Of a DNA stretch of 64,000 nt, positions 1 through 8,036 are shown piece by piece. The stretch comes from Corynebacterium occultum (lineage in GTDB: Bacteria; Actinomycetota; Actinomycetes; Mycobacteriales; Mycobacteriaceae), in assembly GCF_009734425.1 (NCBI RefSeq), contig NZ_CP046455.1, forward strand, positions 1,240,001 through 1,304,000, written 5' to 3'. The notes under the pieces were generated by a model. That model saw nothing but the letters and a program-made list of their open reading frames with translations, did no database searches and was not told the DNA's origin. Within the stretch, counting starts at the first letter, position 1. Each line of letters opens with the position of its first letter. The position numbers and the translations under genes were made by a program.

Positions 1-32
1 CAAAATGTCCATGTTTTGCTGATACGCCTCCA

Positions 33-413
33 CTAACGGCCACGTGCACAAGCCAGTGCAGCAGTGCCGAAGAGGGTGCCGATTGCTGCCCAATTTCCAG
101 TCGTAGCTAGTTCTGCGATCTGAAGTAGTTGCTGTCCACGGATGCTCAGCCCGGCCAAACAACGAATGACAACGAAGGGCAGCGCTGTGGGCTGAACGAG
201 TTCTCCGTCAGCATCCTCTGCGTCCAGGGTGACTGGTTCCCCGACTGAGTCAACGGCAGGTTTGTCCGCGGTGGGCTGGGTGAACTCTGCGCCAGTCGAT
301 ACGACTGCTGCAGGAGTGGAGATTTCCTCAGCTTGTACGGCGGGTAATGCGGTGAGGGGGAGTGTGATTGTCAATGATACGGCTGCAAGACGGGTGGCGA
401 ATCGGTTTCTCAT
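33..413 (-). CDS. small secreted protein, unknown function
   Basis: 126 codons on the minus strand. The N-terminus has basic residues (MRNRF), a hydrophobic stretch of about 18 residues and an A-x-A-type site (AVQAEE), so it reads as a Sec signal peptide with cleavage near residue 28. The mature part has an acidic, threonine- and valine-rich region, then a C-terminal segment with two cysteines (around RCLAGL and ALACARG) and a small hydrophobic stretch. Minus-strand sequence just upstream of the start contains GAGAGGA, a plausible ribosome-binding site. I recognise no family. It stands alone, beside IS debris, in the accessory part of the window, so its origin by transfer is possible but not shown. 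The signal-peptide call is firm; function is unknown. Confidence 0.6.
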   Translation of the reverse strand: MRNRFATRLAAVSLTITLPLTALPAVQAEEISTPAAVVSTGAEFTQPTADKPAVDSVGEPVTLDAEDADGELVQPTALPFVVIRCLAGLSIRGQQLLQIAELATTGNWAAIGTLFGTAALACARGR

Positions 414-592
414 AGCGATCCTCTCGTGATCATTTCTGGAAGCGAGAAAAATACTAAGCCTCAGGAAATAAATCCCTGAATGCCAGATCTATCATGCTGC
501 AGAGGCTGTCGCATGACAACGAGAACTTTTTGTTGCAGCTCTTTAGCCGCCTGGAGTGCTGGCTCCGCCCCAAAGCTCCCCTTCTGGCTCGT

Positions 593-964
593 TCAAAGGG
601 TGCTGTTGCAAAGTTGGGGGAGTAGGAAGACCCCATTGAACGCCGTCATCCTGTTTTTGCACCACGCGTGATGGCGGGCATCGAAGTTCTCTTGAGCGGC
701 CTTCGAGTACTGGACGGGCAGGGGGTCGTTCTTGAGATTGGTGATGAACCCGTACAAGGAGGCGTGGGTTTCCTCCTTAAGGGTATCCTTGGCCGGATGC
801 TTCTTGATGCCCTTCATTGCACTGCTCAGCTTGCTGTAGGCCTTCTTCGATACCTCTTCCACCCCCTCCGGGGAGCTATGGTCATCGATGATTGAGGGGC
901 TGAAGTAGGTTCTCAAGAGGCTGTTAAGCCGTTGCGTTTCGTTCACACCCGTCACGGTAACCAC
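593..964 (-). pseudogene. truncated hypothetical ORF running into an IS6-type end
   Basis: A minus-strand frame of 123 codons opened by GTG. The middle is lysine- and alanine-rich and looks like a real soluble protein, for example around SKKAYSKLSSAMKGIKK. The last residues (FLLPQLCNSTL) are simply the translation of an IS6-type terminal repeat at 599-618, so the natural C-terminus has been lost. The frame stays open for eleven codons upstream of the GTG and then meets a stop at 998-1000, so the N-terminus may also be damaged. I do not recognise the family. Confidence 0.4.
599..618 (+). repeat. solo IS6-type terminal inverted repeat
   Basis: GGTGCTGTTGCAAAGTTGGG is identical to the reverse complement of 59177-59196, which ends an IS6-type transposase remnant. 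GG-(T/C)-(A/T/G)CTGTTGCAAA is the typical IS6/IS26 family terminus. No transposase lies next to this copy, so it is a solo end left by deletion or recombination. Confidence 0.65.
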
Positions 965-1335
965 TTGCGCATCCCTGGGAGCTCTCGGGGTGCCCTAAGA
1001 ATCAACAGTTTGGCTCATGCCAGCGCACAAAGGAAGGCCCCCAGGCAGCGCGACCAGATTCTTGGGAGGCTAAAGGTGATGCAAAATTCCCAAGGTCGGC
1101 TCCACTTCCGGATCATATGAACTACAGGGCGATTAAGCCATGCCGGGCCCAGCGATTATCCCCGTGATGGGCATGCTTTCAAGGTAACAGGCACTGGCGA
1201 ATCTAAACATACGTATGTTTTAACGTTGTAGTGTCATGTCGATTTAGCGTATAAAAGTTCGGTTCCCAGACCTCTACTTAGTTCCCCCAGACGGGCTCTT
1301 TTGCCGTTCTCTCTACAGGAAAGTGGACCTGGCGT
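965..1335. other. stretch without a gene, containing the first long direct repeat
   Basis: No credible coding frame is seen on either strand. The stretch holds the upstream remains of the broken ORF at 593-964 and one copy of a long direct repeat at 1195-1285. Minus-strand transcription of the mrr gene would run out into it. Confidence 0.5.
1195..1285 (+). repeat. long direct repeat, copy 1 (with 16-bp palindrome)
   Basis: About 91 bp that recur at 2551-2642 in the same orientation with few differences, so they bracket the mrr gene. Each copy contains the perfect palindrome AAACATACGTATGTTT (1205-1220 here). The copies end at the same point, the last codons of the neighbouring serine recombinase (ACTTAGTTCC). 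The arrangement suggests recombination between two copies of a recombinase-linked element. Confidence 0.8.
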
Positions 1336-2259
1336 TTAGTCAAACTTGTCGAACCAGCCCTCATTGACGGTCGGCTGGAGACTGACTCCGGATTCCCCGT
1401 CTTCACGGATCAAATCCGCCAGGCGGTCCCCGTCGATGAGATCAACAGTCGGGATGGTGGTCGTGGCGGCTTTGCGGGCAGGCTCGGTGAACCGGCTAAG
1501 TGTCACCAGAATCGCCCGTTCTGCCCCCTTGGTCTGGGCATCGCGCTGGAACAAGGCTACGGTGTCCCTCCCAATGGGTTTTCCGTTCGGATCGTAGCGT
1601 TTGACCTGGACCGCTACCCGCGAGGAGAGCACCGGACTCAAAGGCGCGGTGCCGATCCCGTCAATGCCCTCGTCTCTACTTCCGCCGATATGGGTTAGTT
1701 GGAGGCCGTAGCGACGCAGTAGGTAGAGCACGAACTTCTCAAACCCCTCCGGGGAAAGCCGGTGCAGGCGCTCCAGCAGCTGGATCTTCCACCCCGAGGC
1801 AGAACTATCGTCGTCGGCTTCCGAGACGGCCAATACCTCTGCGGAAGGCTCGTCCCGGTCCTCGATACCCGCAGTGAAGGGGTCTTCCAGTTTCTTTCTG
1901 CGCTGCTCCCGGTAGTACTCGCGGTCCAGCTCGCGGATCTTCTCGAAGGCTTCCACCTCCGGCAGGGATAGCAGTTCTTCTCCCAGGTCCGTGGTCAGAT
2001 ACATTCCCCGGGAAGGTTGCTCGAGAGCACCGATGAGTTTGGCGGTGGACCGTCCCCAGGAGGCGCGTTCGGGAAAGACAGCCACGTCTGGGCGATTGGG
2101 GTAGGTCACCTGGAGGAGATTGTCCGCATTGGGATAGTTCTCGACGATATGGTCAATAATCTCCTTCGCCTTCGCTGACCCGCCCAGCTCTGCAACAGCG
2201 CGAATAGCCGGCAGCACCAAGTGCTGATGAGTGGGCATGCCCTGGTCAGTAAGCGACAT
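1336..2259 (-). CDS. mrr: Mrr-type restriction endonuclease
   Basis: 307 codons. Residues ~10-95 form the winged-helix Mrr N-terminal domain (around LPAIRAVAELGG and LLQVTYPNRP). A charged linker follows, then the Mrr catalytic domain of the PD-(D/E)xK superfamily, with GFEKFVLYLLRRYG, GSRDEGIDGIG and the catalytic VAVQVKRY. These residues fit cleavage of modified or foreign DNA by a type IV enzyme. The ATG at 2259 is preferred over one 96 bases upstream because GGAGGAAGGAATAG precedes it. No methyltransferase or specificity gene is next to it, which is normal for a stand-alone type IV enzyme. It lies between two long direct repeats and beside a recombinase remnant, which points to acquisition as a cassette. 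Confidence 0.85.
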   Translation of the reverse strand: MSLTDQGMPTHQHLVLPAIRAVAELGGSAKAKEIIDHIVENYPNADNLLQVTYPNRPDVAVFPERASWGRSTAKLIGALEQPSRGMYLTTDLGEELLSLPEVEAFEKIRELDREYYREQRRKKLEDPFTAGIEDRDEPSAEVLAVSEADDDSSASGWKIQLLERLHRLSPEGFEKFVLYLLRRYGLQLTHIGGSRDEGIDGIGTAPLSPVLSSRVAVQVKRYDPNGKPIGRDTVALFQRDAQTKGAERAILVTLSRFTEPARKAATTTIPTVDLIDGDRLADLIREDGESGVSLQPTVNEGWFDKFD

Positions 2260-2550
2260 CCTATTCCTTCCTCCAGCAAGTATCCCCATCCTTCCAGAAG
2301 CCCTAGGGCACGTCCGGAGAAGGGGTCGATCTGTCGATAAGGCTGCGTTTCCCACCCGTCTGCCTTCTTCTAGCTTTATTCCTGATCACCGCTTCCTCTG
2401 TAGAGCTCTCTCTCGAATATTTATCCCTGGTGGGCGGTCCACAGTGCGTCGGGAAGACGAAGGGCGGTGGTGTTATAAAATCTGGAAGGGCCCTGGAGTG
2501 ATCAAGGTCAAAGTGCTCTGACCATTACCTATACGTGTCCTAGGGGGCAA

Positions 2551-2642
2551 TGGCGAGCCTAAACATACGTATGTTTTAACGTTGTAGTGTCATGTCGATT
2601 TAGCGTATAGGAATTCAGCTCCCAGAACCTCTACTTAGTTCC
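2551..2642 (+). repeat. long direct repeat, copy 2 (with 16-bp palindrome)
   Basis: Second copy of the repeat at 1195-1285. The palindrome AAACATACGTATGTTT is at 2561-2576. The right end overlaps the stop codon of the recombinase pseudogene (2635-2637). Between this copy and the start of mrr (2260-2550) I see only a plausible mrr promoter region and no gene. Confidence 0.8.
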
Positions 2643-3188
2643 GCTCGGATAGGGCTCTGTAGAGGGTGGCGCGGCTGATGTCCAGGTCCTTGGCGATGGC
2701 GATCCTGGATTCACCGGCTTCGGCCCGCCGACGGGCCTCCTCCACTCCCTCTGGGGTCAAGGAGCGTTTGCGGCCCTTGTACTTGCCGGCCTTCTTCGCC
2801 AAGGCGATGCCCTCGGCCCGGCGTTCGCGGATGATGGAGCGCTCGAACTCCGCAAACGAGCCCAGGACTCAGAGCATGAGGGTGGCCCGCGGGTCGGTGG
2901 ACTTGGCTGAGAAGGTCAAGTGTTCTTTGACGAAATGCACGGAGGCCCCTTTGGCAGTGATCTGGTCGACGATCCCGCGCAGATCCACTAGGGAACGGCC
3001 AGGCGGTCGATGGAGACTACGTGGAGGGTGTCACCGTGGCGCAGGTAGGCGATTCGGCCATTGGGTCCGGGGCGGTTGTCCCGGGAGCGGGTAGAGATCT
3101 CGTCGAGAAACTCTTTGTTCACGCCGCCGATCATCTTGCGTTGACGGGCCCCAATCGATACCGGCCTCGTTGGCACTTCGCTCGCCAC
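2635..3188 (-). pseudogene. broken serine recombinase (resolvase/invertase)
   Basis: Read on the minus strand across two lesions, this is a resolvase of the Tn3/Hin type. It shows IAYLRHGDTLHVVSIDRLA, then SLVDLRGIVDQITAKGA, LGSFAEFERSIIRERRAEG, and a C-terminal helix-turn-helix around RIAIAKDLDISRATLYR. A missing base near 2995-3000 breaks the frame after SIDRLA, and a TGA at 2869-2871 stops it before VLGSFAEF. The N-terminal part carrying the catalytic serine (usually YARVS) is not visible, so it is also truncated. It probably once mobilised the adjacent mrr cassette, but this is inferred from position only. Confidence 0.8.
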
Positions 3189-3194
3189 GTTTCG

Positions 3195-3815
3195 CTATCC
3201 GTTGACGTACGGATCCACGGAGCGGCAATACTCGGCGGTGTTCTGGGCCATACAGTCACCCCACCATTGCTTCCCAGCTATCTCCTCCGGGGAATCGGGG
3301 AGGAGATAGGCCGGGGTCTCCATCTGGGAGGGTGGGGGGACAGACCACGGGACCTGTTGGTTGTCGCAGTACCAGGGGTCAGGAACGAAGTAGTCGGTCT
3401 GCGGGCATTGATAGGGTGCTTCGGCTCTCTGCTCGTCCAGTTTCTGCTGACATTCAGCCGACCACTGGTAGGACCCGTCGCTCATCAGGGCTTGGCTGGT
3501 CCAGGAGCCGCCACCGTAGATACATTCCACGAAGGTCGGGGCTGTGACCTGCTGCGACGTTGCCGAAGGTGCCGGAGGAGGTACTGGTTCTGACGTGGCT
3601 ATCGTCCCTGCCTCCGGGATAGTTGTTGCCTCAGGGGTTGTTTCTGAGCTGGTGGTTGTTGCCGAGACGCTGCTGGTTGCAGAGGTACTGCTATCTGGGG
3701 TCTCGGTAGTGCTGGAGGAAGGGGTGGGGTTGTCGTTGCTGGTGTCTCCTGCGCAGCCAGAGAGTGCCAGCGACACTGTTGCGAAAAGCGCCAGGACAAG
3801 ACGGCGGGTGTTCAT
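3195..3815 (-). CDS. secreted lipoprotein with Ser/Thr-rich linker
   Basis: 206 codons. A signal peptide with lipobox LALSGC puts the lipidated cysteine at residue 21. Residues ~25-90 are a low-complexity Ser/Thr/Pro/Glu linker, which would lift the C-terminal domain away from the membrane. Residues ~95-206 form a cysteine- and tryptophan-rich domain with about seven cysteines that could form disulfides. It contains C-x(n)-SDGSYQWSAEC, which resembles the end of the lipoprotein at 57241-58143 (TDGTSGWTEAC). GAAAAGAGCTCCTCTTC precedes the ATG. Function is unknown. By context it could be a prophage or island surface protein. Confidence 0.75.
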   Translation of the reverse strand: MNTRRLVLALFATVSLALSGCAGDTSNDNPTPSSSTTETPDSSTSATSSVSATTTSSETTPEATTIPEAGTIATSEPVPPPAPSATSQQVTAPTFVECIYGGGSWTSQALMSDGSYQWSAECQQKLDEQRAEAPYQCPQTDYFVPDPWYCDNQQVPWSVPPPSQMETPAYLLPDSPEEIAGKQWWGDCMAQNTAEYCRSVDPYVNG

Positions 3816-4088
3816 GAAGAGGAGCTCTTTTCAGTCGGGCCCTGAACGAGAAGCAGGGGGGAGTTAGGTAATCAGCTATTTCAAAAATGGGCAGGGAAAG
3901 AAAAAGTGGGTTGCACTATTTATAAACCACCGGTTGAGTAAGAGGAGGCTTTTCCACCCTCCGCTCTTGACCGGGGGCGTTCTAGAGGTAGGACTTAATA
4001 CGTGAAGATATGGGGTCGTTGAGTCTCAACATCTAGTAGTGCTTTGTTAGCTCTTGTGGTGCGGGGCGTGTGGTCGTAACGTCAGATT

Positions 4089-4796
4089 ATGGACACGAAA
4101 ACCACCCACGACCCCGGTGACCTCGCAGAGTTCATCGCGGACGTCTTCGCCTCCCTGCCCCGCACAGACCAACGCACCACCAGCAGCTACTACCTCCAAG
4201 GCTTGATGCTGGAAGGCCGACGAAAATCCATGCAACCCATGGCCGACAGGCTCGGGATCGACCACCAACGCCTCCAACAATTCGTCTCAACCTCGCCCTG
4301 GAAAGTCGAACCCGTCCGCCAGGCCCTGGCCACCAAAGCCATCAACCTGATCCACCCCGATGCCTGGGTCGTCGACGACACCGGCTTCATCAAAGACGGC
4401 CACGCTTCCCCCGGAGTAGCTAGGCAGTACTCCGGCACCCTGGGAAAAGTCGGCAACGTCCAAATCGGCGTCAGCGTGCACGCCGTGACCGACGTGGCCT
4501 CCTGCCCGCTGAACTGGCGATTATTCCTGCCCCGCAGCTGGGATGAGGCCTACGCTGACACGCCGGATGATCGCGCCCAGGCCCGACTGCGCCGTGCCCG
4601 GGCAAAGATCCCCGATACGATCAGGCATCAACCGAAGGCCGAGTTGGCCCTGGAGATGATCGATGAACTCACTGACTGGGGGTTGGCGCCGCCAGTGATC
4701 GTCGCTGACGCCGGTTACGGCGACAACGGGTTGTTTCGCACCGCGCTGAGCACACGACCGAAATTGGTTACGTCCATTAGTGTGGTGTATCTGTAA
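4089..4796 (+). pseudogene. IS701-type transposase, 3' truncated
   Basis: The first ~229 codons match the N-terminal half of IS701/DDE_5 transposases. Examples are SYYLQGLMLEGRRKSMQPMA, a first catalytic Asp in WVVDDTGFIKDG, SGTLGKVGNVQIGVSVHA and a second Asp in VIVADAGYGDNG. The family is normally around 400 residues; the C-terminal half with the catalytic Glu is absent. The frame is cut where an IS256-type element begins at 4782 and ends by chance inside it. I do not find the missing half on the far side of the element, so the insertion was followed by deletion. Confidence 0.8.
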
Positions 4797-6203
4797 CTGC
4801 CGGTGACAACCCTCATGAATGCATGAGGCGACCACCGCAGTACCTTTCGAATCCGTATCCACACTTCCTCGAAAGGGAAACCCACGATGGCCGCTGGCCC
4901 CCATTCTATCGACCCGACCACCTACCTCGACGAGCTACTCTCCCAAGCCTCCCCGGATCTGATGCGCGAGATGCTGCAGAAGTTCATCAACCAGATCCTC
5001 TCGACCCAGGCCGACCAGATCTGCGGCGCTGATTACGCCACCACCTCCGAGTCGCGTACCAACGTCCGTAACGGCTACCGCCACCGCGACCTCGACCCCC
5101 GCGTCGGCACCATCGACGTCGCCGTCCCCAAGCTCCGGACAGGCTCCTTCTTTCCCGACTGGCTGTTGGAACGGCGTACACGTGCCGAACGCGCCCTGAC
5201 CACCGTGATCGCCACCTGTTACCTGAAAGGTGTGTCTACTCGCAGGATGAACGACCTGGTCGCCTCCTTGGGGATCACCAACCTGTCGAAGTCGCAGGTA
5301 TCGGAGATGGCCAAAGATCTCGATCAGATGGTGGAGGATTTCCGCACCCGCCCGTTGGATACCGGGCCCTACCTGTATGTCTCGTGTGACGCGCTGACGA
5401 TGAAGGTCCGCGAAGGCGGACGCGTGGTGAAAACCTCAGTCCTGCTGGCCACCGGCGTCAACGCCGAAGGGTATCGGGAGTTGTTGGGCATGCAGGTCGC
5501 CACCGCCGAGTCGGTGGCCTCCTGGACCGGGTTCTTTAGGGATCTCAAGGCCCGGGGTCTGGATCAGGTCTACCTGGTCACCAGCGACGCGCATTTAGGC
5601 ATCCAGCACGCCATCGGCGAGGTATTGCCGAACGCCTCCTGGCAGCGGTGCCGGACGCACTTTGCGAAGAACCTTTCCGGCCTGGTACCCAAGAGTCAGT
5701 GGCCGACGTTGTCGGCGATGTTCCACACCATCTTCCAGCAACCCGACGCCGCATCGGTGTGGAACCAGGCCCGGGAGGTCGTGACTTTCTGTGAGCAAAA
5801 ATTCCCGCACGTAGCCGACTACCTGGAAGAAGCCTTGGACGAGCTGTTGGCGTTCACTCATGCGCCCAAGAGTGTGTGGACGAAGATCTGGTCGAACAAC
5901 CCTACCGAGCGACTCAACCGGGAGATCCGCCGGCGCACCGACGTCGTGGGCATCTTTCCCAACCGGGATGCCGTCGTCCGTCTGGTCGGAGCGGTTCTGG
6001 CGGAGCAGCACGACGATTGGATCCAGCAGAAGCGCTATATGTCGCTGACGAGTCTGGAGCAGACCCGGGCGATAATGGTCAGCAACGTCATCGACGCCAG
6101 CGACGCTGCTCAGGAGGTCGCATGAGCCGGCACCAGTATCGGGCTCGTGCCGGTCCCTGAGATCGTCAGACTGCCTATTTTATCGAAAGGGCAGATACAC
6201 CAC
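4782..6203 (+). mobile_element. IS256-family insertion sequence, apparently complete
   Basis: The element is bounded by the inverted pair GTGGTGTATCTG (4782-4793) and CAGATACACCAC (6192-6203) and holds a single uninterrupted transposase gene. No matching target duplication is seen outside the ends (left flank CCATTAGT, right flank TCCGGAGG), so the flanks have been rearranged since insertion. It truncates the IS701-type gene to its left. Confidence 0.8.
4887..6125 (+). CDS. IS256-family (mutator-type) transposase
   Basis: 412 codons, full length for the family. Features seen in order are the N-terminal LRNGYRHR-like segment (RNGYRHRDLDPRVG), the family block LYVSCDALTMKVREGG with the first catalytic Asp, VTSDAHLGIQHAIGEVLP with the second Asp, WQRCRTHFAKN, and WSNNPTERLNREIRRRTDVVG, which carries the catalytic Glu near the C-terminus. 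The gene catalyses copy or excision of the surrounding element. GAAAGGGAAACCCACG precedes the ATG at a normal distance. The frame is intact, so it may be active. Confidence 0.93.
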   Translation: MAAGPHSIDPTTYLDELLSQASPDLMREMLQKFINQILSTQADQICGADYATTSESRTNVRNGYRHRDLDPRVGTIDVAVPKLRTGSFFPDWLLERRTRAERALTTVIATCYLKGVSTRRMNDLVASLGITNLSKSQVSEMAKDLDQMVEDFRTRPLDTGPYLYVSCDALTMKVREGGRVVKTSVLLATGVNAEGYRELLGMQVATAESVASWTGFFRDLKARGLDQVYLVTSDAHLGIQHAIGEVLPNASWQRCRTHFAKNLSGLVPKSQWPTLSAMFHTIFQQPDAASVWNQAREVVTFCEQKFPHVADYLEEALDELLAFTHAPKSVWTKIWSNNPTERLNREIRRRTDVVGIFPNRDAVVRLVGAVLAEQHDDWIQQKRYMSLTSLEQTRAIMVSNVIDASDAAQEVA

Positions 6204-7117
6204 TCCGGAGGACGTGACCTACCCACCGTGAGCTGCTGGAACACGGCTTGTCCCGGCTGAGATCCACGGCCTGACCCCGGCACGTGCTGCCCCGCCTTTT
6301 TTATCAACGCGCCGCCCGCAATCACTACCACTCACAGGACTTGGAACCTGGTTTCCCCGGCACCAGCACCCGCCGGGATCTCGTCGATCTTTGCTGCTGC
6401 CACCCCCACGTACTCGTCACGAAACGAATTCACGTGAAAAATTCGGGTTAGTTGGTGGTGGTTGATTGTGCCTGCGGTCCTGGGGATGTTCCTTGCGCCA
6501 CCGTTTGGGCTTGTCATCTTGGCGCTTTTCTTACTTCCCGGACTCACCGCGATTCTTGGCTCAAGGTTTGGTGGGGTTATTAAGGTACGACGGACGCAAG
6601 CTACCTTTATTAATGATGACCGTGAACCCGGTCACGAGGTAGGGAAAGTCGATTTAGAGCACGCGTAGGAGAATGGACAATACCGCAATCTTCCCGACTA
6701 CTGCGATATCTCCTGACAGAACCATAAATTCCCCGTCGATGACGAGGAGCCCTTCGGGGCTGGGGGTGTTCCATTTGCAGATCGAGAAAAGTCGCCGCCC
6801 AGGAAGATCCGTGACCTCATCCCAGTACCTTCCTTAGGTGGGTGCGCGCCCGCAATACGGGCAACACCTCAATAACTCGATGACCATCGGTTGGAGTTCG
6901 GCGAGTGTGGCATAAAAGCTCACCCCGCCAGCTCGGCTTTTGGGTCAGTAACCGCTAACCGTTGCTGGGTGATAAACAAATGTGCTGCAACCGCACCCAG
7001 GGAGGGGGCAGACCCGCCGGGTGGGTCAGCGGTCTAGCGTGCCTGCGTGAGAAACGGTTCATCTCGCTGATCAGGGGGGAGCCCCAGTGTGCGAAGAATC
7101 CGGCAGGATTCCGTCGC
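6204..7117. other. degenerate accessory DNA without a supportable gene
   Basis: About 0.9 kb between the IS256-type element and the methyltransferase-like gene. One short plus-strand frame at 6462-6668 (68 codons) begins with a hydrophobic stretch (FGLVILALFLLPGLTAILG) that could span the membrane, but it has no clear ribosome-binding site and no recognised relatives. The rest reads as decayed coding DNA with frequent stops. I see no tRNA, promoter array or terminator that I would defend. Confidence 0.45.
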
Positions 7118-8008
7118 TCAGGCAGTTTCCGGGCCGGACTGATCATGCCGGGGCTTTCCGCCGGAAGCGAAGCGCCGGGTCCATTTCTCATCCTGGTACT
7201 GGGCGGGAACCCCACCGCCCAGCAGCTCGCGGGCCATGGCCGCAGCGGCGGGGGAGGCGGCGTCGATAAGCGGGACATCCGAGCCAAGCAGGATGATATT
7301 GCCGTAGCGACGTCCCTTGAGCATCGGGGGATCGGCGATCACCACCACATGGGCGAAGACCTCGAGCATGCCGGCGATCTCGGTTTTGGCTCCGTTGAGG
7401 TCGGAATGGTCACCGCAATTGGCTACGTAGAGCCCCCTGGTTGCAAGACCACGTTGGCAGTGCCGGAAGAACTCCACCGTGGTGAGATTGAGTGGGGTCA
7501 CTGCGCCGGCGAAGACATCGCGGATGATGATGTCACGGCTGTCCGGTGTGAAAGCCTCGGCTACCGCGTGGGCATCATCAACCCGGATCTTCACCCTCGG
7601 AGCCCGGGGAATGTCGAACCACTGACGGGCCAGTCGGGCCAGTTCACCGTCGATCTCGACCACCGTGTTGCGGGAGGTGGGGTAGACATCAGCGAAGTAG
7701 CGAGCCATGGTGCAGGCACCGCCGCCCAGGTGAGTGATGCGCAACTTTTCGGGATCCAGATTTTCACGGACATGGGCCTCGACCCCCGTGGCGATCCAGC
7801 GCATGTACTCGAAAATCAGCTTCCGGGGCTCACCGAACACAATATGGGAACTGGGTGCCCCATTGACATTGATCAGCCAACCGTTGGGGGTATAGGGATC
7901 TGATTCCAATTCCAGCGGGCCGGAGTCGCCCTGATAGACACCTGCCTGCGGGCCGGACTCGACGGCAGCGGAGATGTCCTTCTTGGCGTTGGAACGTTTG
8001 CGGGCCAC
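7118..8008 (-). CDS. spermidine-synthase-like SAM-binding protein
   Basis: 296 codons from a GTG at 8008; a TTG start 36 bases upstream would overlap the preceding gene. The Rossmann fold shows motif I in LRITHLGGGACTMARYFAD, the acidic end of strand 2 in NTVVEIDGELARLAR, and VRVDDAHAV-type DAH. RDIIIRDVFAGAVTP sits in the position of the spermidine synthase D-x-F motif. It resembles the fused or stand-alone spermidine-synthase-like methyltransferases of actinobacteria, which often lack proven aminopropyl transfer. The gene follows the AAA ATPase at 8037 by 28 bases on the same strand and is likely cotranscribed. The C-terminal 25 residues are polar and probably disordered. Confidence 0.7.
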   Translation of the reverse strand: MARKRSNAKKDISAAVESGPQAGVYQGDSGPLELESDPYTPNGWLINVNGAPSSHIVFGEPRKLIFEYMRWIATGVEAHVRENLDPEKLRITHLGGGACTMARYFADVYPTSRNTVVEIDGELARLARQWFDIPRAPRVKIRVDDAHAVAEAFTPDSRDIIIRDVFAGAVTPLNLTTVEFFRHCQRGLATRGLYVANCGDHSDLNGAKTEIAGMLEVFAHVVVIADPPMLKGRRYGNIILLGSDVPLIDAASPAAAAMARELLGGGVPAQYQDEKWTRRFASGGKPRHDQSGPETA

Positions 8009-8036
8009 GGTGGGGGAGATCCTTTCAGTTAAGCAC

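Noticed and set aside
2666..3094. 142-codon plus-strand frame over the recombinase
   Set aside because: Antisense of the recombinase, whose motifs are on the minus strand.
3905..3990. possible hairpin near AAGAGGAGG...CCTCCGCTCTT as a terminator
   Set aside because: Stem is interrupted, has no T-run, and no transcript clearly ends there.
6462..6668. 68-codon hydrophobic ORF as a gene
   Set aside because: No ribosome-binding site, no family, and located in decayed DNA; kept only as a remark in the intergenic entry.
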